Source of the DNA: Rhypophila decipiens
Lineage: Eukaryota > Ascomycota > Sordariomycetes > Sordariales > Naviculisporaceae
Direction of reading: 5' to 3'
Assembly: GCA_033297075.1 (NCBI GenBank)
Contig: MU858144.1
Span: 62,001-126,000, forward strand
DNA length: 64,000 nt
The position numbers were made by a program, and so were the translations under genes. Positions within the stretch are counted from its first letter, which is position 1, and the number at the start of each line of letters is the position of its first letter. Shown here one piece after another: positions 53,234-64,000 of this stretch. Below the pieces are notes generated by a model. It was given only the letters and a program-made list of their open reading frames with translations, made no database searches and was not told the DNA's origin.

Positions 53234-54345
53234 CACGAAGTGTCTGAAAGCCTCAAGTCGACTCGAGATGTTGAGGTTGGTATAAAATGCGCGGGCAAGT
53301 CGAAGATGCTTACGACCCAATCGTCTGAAGAGAAATGCCCGGGATGGCCGGCAGTCAGACCAAAGTGGTAGGAATCAAGATGCGCCCACAATAATGGCCT
53401 CGATCAACGGGGCAGGGAAGCTATAAGTTCGGGCGCCCAGGAGAACAGCCCGGAAACAACGGGGAAATAGACAATCGCATTGAAGTTGACAATGCTGGTG
53501 AAACGCCTGAATACGGGCAGATCTTGGAGACTTTGTCCCTGCATCCCACGTCAGCGACACTGTGGGGGCTCGCGAGACGGAACTGGGCACGAAAGGCGCA
53601 GGGCTGCTCGATTGGCTTCGGCCAAGAAAGCCGGGACGGAGTACCCCTGCCGCTAGCGGTTTAAACGGAAGTCCGCTTTGAGGGGCCGTTCTCAGACTGC
53701 ACAATAAACAGAATTCAACTCCATAGTAAATGACAGACATAACATATTTTTCTAATACATTCATCAAATCAAACTAGCGATTATTGAAGAAGTTGATGAA
53801 AACCCACGAGTACTCAACGACCATGTCGTGGCACTGCATAGGGCGCTGCTTGTCACTCCGTTACACTACTCCGTAGCTTCCGTCGAATGGTCTCCCAATT
53901 CGGACGACCCACATCGAATTGAAGACCCATCCGGCTACTGTGGCTGACCCTGCCGATGTGGCGGAAGAACTCAGCGCTGGGTCACTGCCCCGGGTGCCCG
54001 TGAGCTTGGAAGATCCTGGCAATTCAGGGGTCAAAAACGGGCAAGAAAAGAATCGGTTCAAGTCCAAAGACAAAATATCACAGCAAAATAACAACAAACA
54101 TCTGGGCTCATATTGTTATTTTAATCATACCTGAAACATACTCGTTATATCTTGGGCGATTTAATTGAGGTACTGAAAAGCAGGGTACTCCGTACTGCGG
54201 GCCCTTTCGTGTGTCTCAGCAACATCTGAGAGAAAGCTTTCATTTTTAGGCTTCCAAGACGCACACTCTGAAGACCAAGCGCGCAACACAACGTCAACAA
54301 CAGCAACATTTCATTCAACGGCAACAAGACCTCATAAAACGAATC
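53234..54345. promoter_or_regulatory. divergent intergenic region LCCL gene / QTRT2
   Basis: 1.1 kb with the two promoters. No credible gene. A GGTTCAAGTCC word near 54055 resembles a tRNA T-loop, but has no pairing stem. Confidence 0.35.
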
Positions 54346-55852
54346 ATGTCAGATGAAATTCACGACCAAGCAGTTATGACGTTTGAAGTGTTGAAAGCAG
54401 CCGTGAGAGACGGCGTAGCTGCGAGGTTGGGGAAACTGGCCCTCGCCGGCAGGAAAACAGTCATCGACACTCCCAACTTTTTCGCCGGCACCTCGCGTGG
54501 CGTGGTGCCTCATATCACCCCCGACAATGTGTCTAAACATTTACATGCTGGAGGAGCCTATATGGCTCTTGAAGACTGTGAGTTCTGGTCATTACACTAT
54601 GTTCATTCTCCATCACTAACGATCTTTAGTCATCGAACGTCCTCAGCAGTACTACACGAGGAAACCTCCTATTTTTGATACACCCACTCCTTTACCGCCG
54701 GGGAAGCCTCTACATAGCTTTACGGCTATGCCTCCGTCCATCACGACCGTTCTGGCGGCTCGGCGGATACCGGCTGTGCCAGCGCCAATGGGCAACAGCA
54801 ACAACTCCATCTCCATATTCACCTCGGTCGGCTTCCAAGTGCTCACCACAAAAGAGTACCACAACGCCGTGGAAGCCCTCAAGCCCGACATTGCCATCCC
54901 TCTCGCCGATCTAACCAACCACTCGACCGCTCCCAATACAAAGCGAGCCCTCCGGATGGCCGACAGGACTGATCAATGGGTGAAAGAGTTCTTTGACGAG
55001 CTGGACACCCAAGACGTCCTCAACCCGTCCAAGATCTCCACCTTTGCTCCCATCCTTCCCATTGACTACTCCATCCAGTGGGAGTACATTGAGCGTCTCG
55101 CCGAAGATTTATTCCCCCACCTTGCCGGGCTCGCCGTCTACGATCTCGATGTCCTCCCTGACATCGCCGACAAATACGCCAACCTGCTCACCCTCCCAAG
55201 ACTCTCACTCTCCGCGCCCGCAACACCACACCACATCCTCCGCCAAATCGGCTTGGGAATTGATCTCTTCACCATCCCATTCATCAACACCGTCTCGGAC
55301 AGCGGTCTAGCCCTGACTTTTACTTTTCCCTCCCCATCATCCCAACTTGAACCCGCCGATGCCCAACCTAATGGTACCGGCACTAGTCTTAAACCACTAG
55401 GAATGGACCTCTCCTGCCCATCAAACCAAATATCTCTCGCCCCTCTTCTGGAGAATTGCACCTGCTACGCCTGCACAAACCACCACAAAGCCTACATCCA
55501 CCATCTCCTCAATGCACGTGAGATGCTTGGATGGACCCTCTTACAAATCCACAACCATGCTGTGATATCCCAGTTCTTTGCTTCAATTCGCGAGACGCTA
55601 TCACTCGGCCAAGAAGCATTCGAAGCCGCTGTGGAAAAGTTCACACTCACGTATGAGCCTGATTTTCCTGCGGGCACAGGCGAGAAGCCCCGTGCCAGGG
55701 GATACCACTACAAGAGCGGCGCTGGCGAGGGAAAGCGGAATAAACCTGGCTGGTCCAAGCTCGGTGGAGATGAGACTCCTGCTGCGGAAAAGGAGAATGG
55801 TAATCCAGCAGATGTTGCTCCAGTAACTGTTGCTGCTGATGTCAACGCCTAA
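54346..55852 (+). CDS. qtrt2: queuine tRNA-ribosyltransferase accessory subunit 2 (QTRT2)
   Basis: Non-catalytic partner of QTRT1 in eukaryotic tRNA-guanine transglycosylase, which swaps G34 for queuine in His, Tyr, Asp and Asn tRNAs. Exons 54346-54577 and 54630-55852, 484 aa. The 52-bp intron (GTGAGT...CACTAAC...TTTAG) restores ALEDFIERPQQYYTRKPP. Family marks: KLALAGRKTVIDTPNFFAGTSRGVVPHITPDN at the start, IPLADLTNH, and the zinc site CTCYAC (C354, C356, C359) with His in the LLQIHNH helix. The C-terminal 60 residues are a low-complexity Gly/Lys/Glu extension. Fungi cannot make queuine and must salvage it, so the presence of QTRT2 implies queuosine salvage; QTRT1 is not in the window. Confidence 0.9.
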
Positions 55853-56574
55853 CCTAACCCAGCAACCCGACCCGGGAAAGAGAAGGAGATACATATGTCT
55901 GCCCAACTAGGTGGCTATGTCTCCAGGGAGGGTCTTGGACTCGCTGAACGGTAGCGCGAAACATAGACCATAGACATGATAGCATCTGGAGAAAGATCCT
56001 CAGTAAAGAAAGATACTTGCGCAACCTCCTGCCACATGAGTCCCCGTATTGAATAACAACGACAGCTTTGCCACCTATAACCCTAACCCTCGGTCCATCT
56101 GCCTTGGATTTGCAAGGTCGCCTCCCTGGCCTCTGCACTTGGCTCTGTAGCCTTGCAAGCTCCCCTATTATTATTACAGTACACACAGTTTTGGTCTGAT
56201 TAGGGCATACAAAAGACATCCCTTATTCCTATTGTTGATTGTAAGAAAGCATCTGTTCTTCACTGCACAACCCATTGTTCAATGAACGCCTCGTGCACAA
56301 TCCTCGAGACCCACTATGCTTATCCGTAGTGCATGATTGGCTAACACCACTCGAGCTAGTCTATCTGTAGCTGCAGGCTGGCTCCACAAAGCCCATCCAT
56401 CCACCAGGTGCAAAAAAAATTCGGGAAGAAGCTTCTTGTCGCGGAAAACCACGAGGAACAGTCGCGAACAACCACACAACACGCTTCCCACGACAATCTC
56501 TCAAAGTCTGCCATTAGCTCGAACGGACGCATAACTGAAGACCACGAGAGAAAGATTAACACTCGATCGACACA
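55853..56574. promoter_or_regulatory. spacer QTRT2 / CBF5
   Basis: 0.7 kb between tandem genes, with the CBF5 promoter and 5' UTR at the right end. No gene is seen. Confidence 0.35.
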
Positions 56575-58263
56575 ATGGCCGACTCCATGGTCGTAAAGCC
56601 AGAATCCGGCGCCGTTCCTGCGCTCGACACCAGCAAATGGCCGCTGCTTCTTCGCAATTTCAGCTCCTTGATCGCGAGAACGAATCACTTCACCCCAGTA
56701 AGATTCCAAAGCACTTCTACGCCCTGCCAAAACAATCCGTCCAGAGCGACCATCAGTGAAATACCGCGGCTTGTTCAAAGGATGAAGAGCCAGCTCTGAA
56801 TAGCTGGTGGTCACGAGCTCACAATGCTCCGGTAGAGGTTGTCCATGTCGACTGACAGGATTTTACATTTAGATTCCCAACGGTTCGACACCACTGTCGC
56901 GAGATATCAAAAGCTATGTGTCTAGCGGAGTTATCAATCTTGACAAGCCTTCCAACCCGTCATCCCACGAAGTCGTAGCTTGGCTGAAGCGCATGCTCCG
57001 AGTCGAAAAAACTGGACATTCTGGCACACTCGATCCCAAGGTTACCGGATGCCTCATCGTGTGCATTGATCGCGCAACCAGACTAGTAAAAGCCCAGCAG
57101 GGAGCGGGAAAGGAGTACGTTTGCGTCATCAGACTCCATGACAAGATCGAGGGCGGCGAGGGCGCCTTCGCCAAGGCTCTCGAGACCCTTACCGGTGCTC
57201 TTTTCCAGCGACCTCCCTTGATCTCGGCCGTCAAGCGTCAGCTCCGTATCCGCTCCATCTACAAGAGCAAGCTCATCCAGTTCGACAACGACCGCCACCT
57301 CGGAGTGTTCTGGGTTTCTTGCGAGGCCGGAACCTATATCAGAACCCTTTGCGTCCATCTCGGTTTGCTCCTCGGAGTCGGAGCCCACATGCAGGAACTC
57401 CGCAGAGTGCGCAGCGGTGTCATGTCCGAGACGGACGGAAAGATGGTTACTCTCCATGACGTGTTGGACGCGCAGTGGCAGTACGACAACCACGGCGACG
57501 AGTCGGCCCTCCGCCGGGTGATCCAGCCTTTGGAGAGCCTCTTGTGCACCTATAAGAGGGTGGTTGTCAAGGATTCCTGCGTCAACGCCATTTGCTACGG
57601 TGCGAAGCTCATGTTGCCCGGAATGTTGCGCTTTGAATCTGGAATTGAAGCCTATGACGAGGTATGCTGTCCATTTTACTCGTAAGAAACAATATACTGA
57701 CCCTGCCATAGGTTGTCCTGATGACTACCAAGGGAGAGGCTATTGCTATTGGTATTGCCATGATGGGCACTGTTGAGTACGTTCTTGCACAAACACGACA
57801 TAATCTTTGAGCCTCTGCTAACACACATAACAGGATGTCTACTTGCGATCACGGTGTCGTTGCAAAGGTCAAGCGTTGCATCATGGAGCGTGACCTTTAC
57901 CCACGCAGATGGGGTCTTGGACCCGTTGCGATGCAAAAGAAGAAGATGAAGGCCGATGGCAAGCTCGACAAGTACGGCAGGGCCAATGAGCAGACTCCGG
58001 CAAAGTGGACGGACAGCTACAAGGACTACAGTGCCGCCGCACAAGGCGAGGGCGATGAGAAGCCTACGCCAGCCACCGCTGCCAAGGTGGAAGAGGTGAA
58101 GCCCGAGGCGACACCAGCAACGGAAAAGACGGAAAAGACGGAAGACAAGAAACGCAAGAAGGACCATGATGGCGAGACGGCCGAGGAGAAGGCCGAGAGG
58201 AAACGCCTCAAGAAGGAGAAGAAGGAGAAGCGCAAGTCACAAGCCGCGGCTGAAGAGGACTGA
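56575..58263 (+). CDS. cbf5: H/ACA snoRNP pseudouridine synthase CBF5 (dyskerin)
   Basis: Nucleolar catalytic subunit of H/ACA snoRNPs; isomerises uridines in rRNA and snRNA guided by H/ACA RNAs, together with Nhp2, Nop10 and Gar1. Exons 56575-56697, 56873-57661, 57712-57776 and 57834-58263, 468 aa. Joins restore [37 protein letters not shown] and [18 protein letters not shown]. The catalytic motif GHSGTLDP has its Asp at residue 95, the same number as in yeast. The TruB domain spans about 60-255 ([30 protein letters not shown]), followed by a PUA domain to about 345. The C-terminal 75 residues are the usual KKE/D-rich tail. Intron 1 (175 bp) was checked for box C/D and H/ACA motifs; none is convincing. 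Confidence 0.95.
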
Positions 58264-59850
58264 ATGTTTCCAAAACGAAAATTGCTTGTTTGTCCGAATC
58301 ATCAGTCTTGGCGGTGTAGGCGTTTGTTCTCTATCTTTCTTTCTCATTGAAATGCATTGGAGTACTTTCAATAGGGCGGGGAAAATGGCGTTATGGCTTT
58401 GTTCCTGGCGGTTCTAATAATGGGACCATAGTCTTTTATATATCTTGGGTTGACACGATCTAGTGTTGTTCTCTGTCGTTTCTAGCTGCTGTATTTTTCA
58501 CTAGATGATCCGGACATATCTGGATATACAGTGGCTATAAGTGATGACAGTCTGAACCCTTTCTGCTATTGTCAATACTCAATAGTGTAGTAGCTGCACC
58601 TTGTGCGTCTATAAATAAACAATGCCTCTCCAACATTATCACTATTCCGGGGTAGCAACTATAGTTTGCTAGTTGAACGGCTTTGCATATACCCCATAGT
58701 CCTAGTGCAGCTAGGGGAACTCGTAACGTCAGTGGTGCGAGATGTGCGTGTGTCTTTTCTCGTTGATCTACTTCCTCTCTCGAGCCTCAGGTTTTCTCAT
58801 ATTGAGCATCCTAGAGAAGAGAGTATCAGTCGCCAGTATAAGAATCGTTCTACAGGTCAAATATTGCCGTTCATATTTGTGCTCGTTATTTTCTCTTGGG
58901 CTTTTTGCTCTGGGTTCTCATCAGATTTGGGAGATACAGTATGGTTTTGATACCCGTGAGGGCAATGGGCTCACCGAGGAGTTCGCCTTTTCACGTGGTT
59001 TAGCGTGCGCTTATTCAAGAATACCGTTCTTAGCACGCATACTTCTATCGGCTAGATCCCTTGATTGTATCCATGGCGTGTACAAAGTGGTGTGAACTTG
59101 CGTAATTCACGGAGGCAAATGGTTGAGAGATAGCTAGCCAAGTGTCGTATTTGCCGCCTCTCTTAAGATCCGAGAGAAGAGGTGCCTTGCCCCGGTGAAG
59201 CAAAATGGAACGGAATGGCGGGTCTTCTTCCATCTCCATGTTGATATAGTCCGGCTTAGCGATTAGCTCGTCCAGTCTCCCTTGCCACTCACTGCTTTTT
59301 TTTTTGTTCATCTCTTAACTAGACGAAAATGTTCACGTCCCATCTCAACTTGGGTAGTTGGAAGAAACTGATTATACCTCTGAACAGTCGGGCTGGCCTC
59401 CGACATCAAGCTGATCCTTTTCGTCGTTTTCTCATACTGCGTCTTCAGAGCTGGAATCGCTTTCCTCGGGCCCCTTTTCTCTGCTGGCTTCTGTCCGGAA
59501 CATCAGCCCTTTTGCTTATTTACTTAACGGCCATATAACTTCATATATCACCCGTCTCTCACACGTTCGACAAATCCCTTGATGGGCAACACGACTTGTT
59601 GGACTGGTCCATAATCGATCCTACCGAAACCTACACTTTTCTTGATGAAAAGGACTTCTTATAGCCCGTCATAAGCACATAAGATTCACGACGGTATATC
59701 TACGAGAAGACCTGGTCCCTACTGCTAGGCAAAACCGAGTCCTCTTTCCTAATACCAACCTCCTTGTCAGTCAATTGAATTAGCCTCGGGCCAGTGACCA
59801 CCTACCCAACAAGACCAGACCAGACGCACTCGAGACAGCACGAACAAAAC
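58264..59850. other. 1.6-kb gene-free region CBF5 / GH43
   Basis: AT-rich sequence with no credible gene. A short minus-strand ATG frame (59311-59045, 88 codons) has no recognisable motif and I do not call it. The right end should hold the GH43 promoter. Confidence 0.35.
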
Positions 59851-61128
59851 ATGCAATTCCCCTTAATGCCCAGCCAGATGCTCAACCTGCTCCTAGCACA
59901 ATGGCAATGCTCCAACCTCGGGCCATCGACCACACCAACAACAACACCAGAACGGATAAAACCCCTAGCAGTGGCAGCAGGAGGAAGACTACCATTCAAC
60001 ATTCGCCAGCAACAACAACAGCCACAAACCCAATCAACTCCAACCCCAACAGCCCTAGCCCTAGCCCCCTTATTAAACCGGGACTTCCCCGACCCATCAA
60101 TCCTCTACGACGTAGACACCCAAACCGGCATAGGCACATACTACACCTTCGCAACCGCCAGCTCAGGGCGCAACATCCAAGCCGCCTCAGCGCCCGATTC
60201 CTCCGGACCATGGACCTACATCGATGGCGACGGCGACGGGGAGATCCTCCCCTCGCCCGGGAACTGGACCCTCAGCAGCAGCACAGCAAACTTTGGTTCT
60301 AGCGGGCCCGGAGGGGGAGGGGGAAATACCTGGGCCCCCGACGTCCATCTTCTCCGCCCGAGCAACTACATAATGTACTACTCTGGCCAGCTGGCCGGGA
60401 ACAACTCGGCATACCACTGCATCGGCGCAGCAACTTCCTCTTTTGTTTTGGGGCCCTACACGGCATTAGACGAACCGATCGCATGTCCGTTGTCTCAAGG
60501 CGGGGCGATAGACCCCTCTGGATTTGTAGACGAGGAAACCGGCCGCCGATATTTACTCTACAAAATCGACGGAAACTCCTTGGGAAACGGCGGGGAATGT
60601 AACAACGGTGTGAAGCCGTACAAACCCACGCCGATTATTTTACAGGAAGTGAACCAAGACGATGGAGTGAGTTTGATAGGGGACCCTGTCGAGATTTTGG
60701 ATAGATTACAAGAAGAGGATGGTCCGCTTGTCGAAGCGCCTAGTTTGGTTAGGGTCCTCCTTACTTCACCTTCAAATTCCGATGACGATGATGATGATGA
60801 TGGGGGAAGGAAAGCGATTTATGTCTTGTTTTATAGCTCCCACTGCTGGATGACGGACTTGTATCGGGTGAATTATGCTACGGCTGAGAATGTTACGGGG
60901 CCGTATAGAAGGGCGGCGGATGGGAGACCGTTGATTTGGACGGGTAGTGGGGGGTTCAACTTGACTGCGCCGGGGGGAGCGACGGGGTGGAGTACGGATC
61001 ATGGACGGGGGAGACTGGTCTTTCATGCTGATTGTGAGATGGGGAGGTGTTTGTTTGAGATGGGGTTTGAGGTTCGGATTGATGGGGGGAGTGGGAATGT
61101 TTCTGTTGTTGCGACTGGGACTAACTGA
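59851..61128 (+). CDS. glycoside hydrolase family 43 protein (putative arabinanase/xylosidase type)
   Basis: Five-bladed beta-propeller glycosidase, 425 aa, one exon. The frame opens before the ATG at 59851 only with GTG. Expected catalytic residues are visible: base D81 in FPDPS, pKa-modulating D221 in AIDPSGF and acid E295 in VEAPSL. Further family marks are TWAPDVHLL, YIMYYSG, RRYLLYKIDGNS and YVLFYSSHCW. Enzymes of this type cut arabinofuranose or xylose from plant cell-wall polymers. Unusual: the N-terminus (MQFPLMPSQMLNLLLAQW) is only weakly hydrophobic and not a clear signal peptide, and it is followed by a Gln/Thr/Pro-rich stretch. A run of seven Asp sits in a loop before KAIYVLFY. 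The true start or an upstream exon may differ. Confidence 0.82.
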   Translation: MQFPLMPSQMLNLLLAQWQCSNLGPSTTPTTTPERIKPLAVAAGGRLPFNIRQQQQQPQTQSTPTPTALALAPLLNRDFPDPSILYDVDTQTGIGTYYTFATASSGRNIQAASAPDSSGPWTYIDGDGDGEILPSPGNWTLSSSTANFGSSGPGGGGGNTWAPDVHLLRPSNYIMYYSGQLAGNNSAYHCIGAATSSFVLGPYTALDEPIACPLSQGGAIDPSGFVDEETGRRYLLYKIDGNSLGNGGECNNGVKPYKPTPIILQEVNQDDGVSLIGDPVEILDRLQEEDGPLVEAPSLVRVLLTSPSNSDDDDDDDGGRKAIYVLFYSSHCWMTDLYRVNYATAENVTGPYRRAADGRPLIWTGSGGFNLTAPGGATGWSTDHGRGRLVFHADCEMGRCLFEMGFEVRIDGGSGNVSVVATGTN

Positions 61129-63555
61129 GGTGAGGTTGGTGGTGGAGTTGATGTTGGTAGCAAGGCTGAATTCCAGGGCAGGTCAATATTGTGTACGGAC
61201 TGTATGGATACTGTTGGTTTGTGAAAAGATCCGAGACAGGTTGTTGGGGATATATGGTTTGGTCTGGTTGTTAGCGGTGCATTTGCGGCGTAACAGGCGA
61301 ATTCGAGTATGTCATTGTCCACATCCATCTCTTGGTTGACCAGTCTGGCTGTCGGCGCTGAATATTAGCACTGATTAGGAAAGAGTGTGTGTGGTTGTTG
61401 CTGCTTGACGTTGTGTAAGTGTGTCTCAAGTCCTGGAAGGATGAACAAGATTTGCTATAATTATCCTTCCCTCGTTCGTCTTGCGTATATTCAAAAGAGA
61501 CTCTACTTGAAGGATCACCTCACGGGTTGATGACAAAAGTTCAGACTGACTGTCGAACCAGATGAAGGAGACGTTGATACTCGGACTTGATGGTGGGGCA
61601 TCTCCAGCCCTATCTGACGATAGTGACCGGCTTGTATGATTAGAAGATAATACATCATTTACGGACATCTTGATTAAATGCCATGTGCTCCACAGCTTCG
61701 ATTTGTATTCTTTTTTTGCGTCTTCGCCTTCTAGCGTTTCATGATATAAAGGGAAAGTCGTCGACAGTGAGCAAATGCTACTCAATCGCAGAGCGGGGTA
61801 TCTGCCGAGTCTCGTCTCCAGCCATCGACATGCTCCTTGCAGCAGCTGGATATAAACATAGATGACTGCATATGTTCATACATATTGAACCAGAAACTGG
61901 ACGAGCTGTCCAGACCGACGCCGCCCTCAGCATTAGACGCTGCCCTTACCGTTGGGATCTCGATTCGATCAAGATCAAGCAGGTACCAAGTTGCAATTCG
62001 CTTCTTCACTCGTTCATGCTTCCGGGACGCTTGGACGGTTGGCCCGTTCTAAAGCTTCATTTCTTCGGCCGCGGAAGAGGCGCCTCGGCGGTTAGGGTTG
62101 GACAGCTGTGGGTTGCAGTTGCTCTGAACAATCGTTGTTATCCTGAAAAAAAAAAAACAGTGAGCGGAATCAGCGGATAGAAGCAACAAAAAAGTCGTTG
62201 TTGCTTTCTGTGTCGGTTGGTGTGGTCACATTAAGCTCTGGGTTGGTCCAGGCTGGCAGGTGTCTTGGCGTTTATGTTTTGCTGGACAGCGCTGGGGAAG
62301 CGCCCTCCAAGCAAATGGTGGGTGGGGCCGGACTGACCCAGCCAGCCACTCAGATGACGACCTGCCCCGCGAATAAACGCCCGACTCCCAACTTCCTCTC
62401 ACAGTGTTTCCCGGGTGGGAAGAATTGGCGAAACGCTCGAAGCGACTCACTCGTCTGTGGATTGATCCAAGAAACATTTGATTAACCCTTTCCCAGACTG
62501 CTGGATCTGTCAACCTGGAGGCGGTCCGTTTATGAGGCCAAGTGACTTACTTCCAAGAGAAACCTCGGGTCATATCTTCACGATAACAGTTGACCGAGAA
62601 TGGCCCCCAACTCGGATTCATCAGCCCCTCATGTTGGAGAACCACCGCTGAACAGCTCACCAGATCAGCCGTGGGTTGTTCTGAGCGGCCATGAAAGTCT
62701 TTGACCTTTGGCGACATGCCAGTTCTAGCAACATGATCTTTCAAGCGCATGCTTGTTGGTGAGGAATCCTTCAAGTTGCTTTTGTCTCGTATATCTTGAA
62801 TCTCATCTTGATGATTTCCCATTGTCCACGACTCCAAGTCTCCAACCATCTGCCGAGCGCTCACGCCAAATGTCAGACGACATTATGATTGGTTCAAACG
62901 CCAAAAGTACGTACTCTCCAGCCTCTGGGCGGCAGCAAACATCTGGGCCACCACGAGAGACCGACCCATTCGTCACACCCGGATGCGACCTGGTCTGCAG
63001 TACCTTGCGAGCCCGCGAGGCCTGACTGGTCTTGCTGAGCTCAGGCCCCTGTCAAGTAACCAGGGTGTCCTGCAGCCCATCACAATATCTTCTCTCCAGA
63101 GTCGCCCCCACTTCATGCGATAGCGCAATTCCTCCTTCTCTCAGGTCTTGTTCTGATCATGACCGACGGGCGGCACGAGATGAACAATGCTCCCCCAGCT
63201 TCTACTGTGCCCCTGATAGTCTACACTTGACCAGCTGTCGTGCTACTAGAGGATATACTACTACTATCGTCGCCCCTCGCCTCCCTCCCACTTCACCGAC
63301 TTGTTAATGTGATGCGGTGTTGCTGTTTCTACATGTTCCATTGACACCCGCAGGAGGTACGGCCGGTCTCTTCTTTCCCTCATCTTTCGCCATATACCCT
63401 CGACGGCGTCGGCGCTGGCTTTGCACGAGAGCTGGATACTCTCCATTCGTTATTTGTCTCTTATATCTCGCTGGACCTGGTGTCTGTTATATCCCACTAA
63501 TCAACACCAGAGTCCAAGGGCTGGATCCGAATTTGGTCTCTAAAAGTCCTTCAAA
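61129..63555. other. 2.4-kb region without a supported gene
   Basis: No reading frame here matches a family I know. On the minus strand two neighbouring frames (62009-61782 and 61785-61426) and another (62864-62547) have protein-like composition, for example KSKLWSTWHLIKMSVNDVL, but each is short, they overlap poorly, and no splice joins them convincingly. They may be remnants of a decayed gene or chance. The right end holds the promoter of the secreted-protein gene. Confidence 0.3.
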
Positions 63556-64000
63556 ATGGGGCGCATCAACCAGATAATCTCGCCGAGGGCTATCGCGCTA
63601 CGAGCTCTCCTCCTGGCAGCACCTCTCGTGTCGTCGTTGCAAGTAACACCAAACTCGCCCTGCTCAAAAGTATGCGTCGATTCGACGACTCTCGACCTCT
63701 CGGACCCGAATTCATCAAACACGCGGAACTCGGACATTGTCTGCGCAGATGCTGATCTGGGCAGTCCTAAGGGCACGAAATGGAAGGATTGCATGACATG
63801 TCTTCAAACCAGCACCTTTTCTCAGGGCAGCGAGAACGATCAGGCCTGGTTTCTGTGTAAGTCAGCTCTTAACTGCATGACCCCTGGCTGTCTGCTAACT
63901 CTTCAAAAGACAACCTCAGATACAGTCTTTCATATTGTGTCTTTGGATTCCCCAATGCCACAGGCGTAGCAGACACGCCATGTAGGACGTCGTTTGCCTG
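63556..64000 (+). CDS. small secreted cysteine-containing protein, N-terminal part; runs off the right edge
   Basis: Exons 63556-63856 and 63910 to beyond 64000. The 53-bp intron (GTAAGT...TGCTAAC...AAAAG) restores AWFLYNLRYSLSYCVFGFPNATG. Residues 1-28 are a clear signal peptide (basic start, then ALRALLLAAPLVSSLQ). The mature part starts with SPCSKVCVDSTTLDLSDPNSSNT and includes DIVCADAD and CMTCLQ motifs, with paired cysteines and a possible N-glycosylation site (NAT). This pattern is shared by uncharacterised extracellular proteins of many ascomycetes, some with a later membrane segment. Function unknown; the C-terminus is outside the window. Confidence 0.78.

Noticed and set aside
54045..54075. 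GGTTCAAGTCC resembling a tRNA T-arm
   Set aside because: Flanking bases do not pair and no D-arm or anticodon arm precedes it.
56698..56872. snoRNA inside CBF5 intron 1
   Set aside because: ATGAAGA and CTGA words are present, but no proper box C/D pair with terminal stem and no H/ACA fold could be drawn.
59045..59311. 88-codon minus-strand frame starting MNKKKSSEWQ
   Set aside because: It has an ATG, but no recognisable domain and no neighbouring exon; kept out for lack of support.

Overview
The window is a gene-dense piece of a filamentous ascomycete nuclear genome (Pezizomycotina, most likely a Sordariomycete). The evidence is short introns (50-100 bp) with GTRAGT-type donors, CTRAY branch points and YAG acceptors; CAMMATG start contexts; and orthologues of typical ascomycete genes (SIN kinase SepH/Cdc7, ERG4, an LCCL membrane protein, a fungal F-box family). 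It contains no CRISPR array, rRNA, convincing tRNA or recognisable intact transposon. The genus cannot be fixed by eye.

Layout, left to right. 1-12.7 kb: EMC2 (minus, cut by the left edge), AP-3 delta adaptin (plus), the mRNA-export scaffold SAC3 (minus) and the tRNA m3C methyltransferase Trm140/METTL2 (minus). 12.7-20 kb: COQ10 (plus), an ACS-family MFS permease (minus) and an ACC deaminase (minus). 20-23 kb: a long gene-free stretch. 23-30.5 kb: a C2H2 zinc-finger/coiled-coil regulator, an alpha/beta hydrolase, a DUF218 protein and dihydrofolate synthase (FOL3). 31-41 kb: an unrecognised disordered protein and the 8-exon SepH/Cdc7 kinase, whose frame stays open for 240 codons beyond a TAG. 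42-50.7 kb: a claudin-like tetraspan, the ERG4 sterol reductase, an F-box-type protein and an esterase-fold protein that seems to have lost its catalytic triad. 51-64 kb: an LCCL-domain membrane protein, QTRT2 (queuosine tRNA), CBF5 (H/ACA pseudouridine synthase), a GH43 glycosidase and the start of a small secreted protein.

The genes are mostly housekeeping and do not form a metabolic cluster. Three modify RNA (Trm140, QTRT2, Cbf5), and QTRT2 and CBF5 are adjacent in tandem. Several accessory genes (ACC deaminase, GH43, the secreted cysteine-containing protein, the ACS permease) suggest a plant-associated life, but that is inference.

Exon boundaries were read by eye. For every complete spliced gene the summed exon length is a multiple of three and the joins restore family sequence. 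No previously undescribed multi-gene system was found. The most unusual observations are a start codon split by an intron in AP-3 delta, the in-frame TAG with a long open extension in the SepH gene, and the triad-less esterase.
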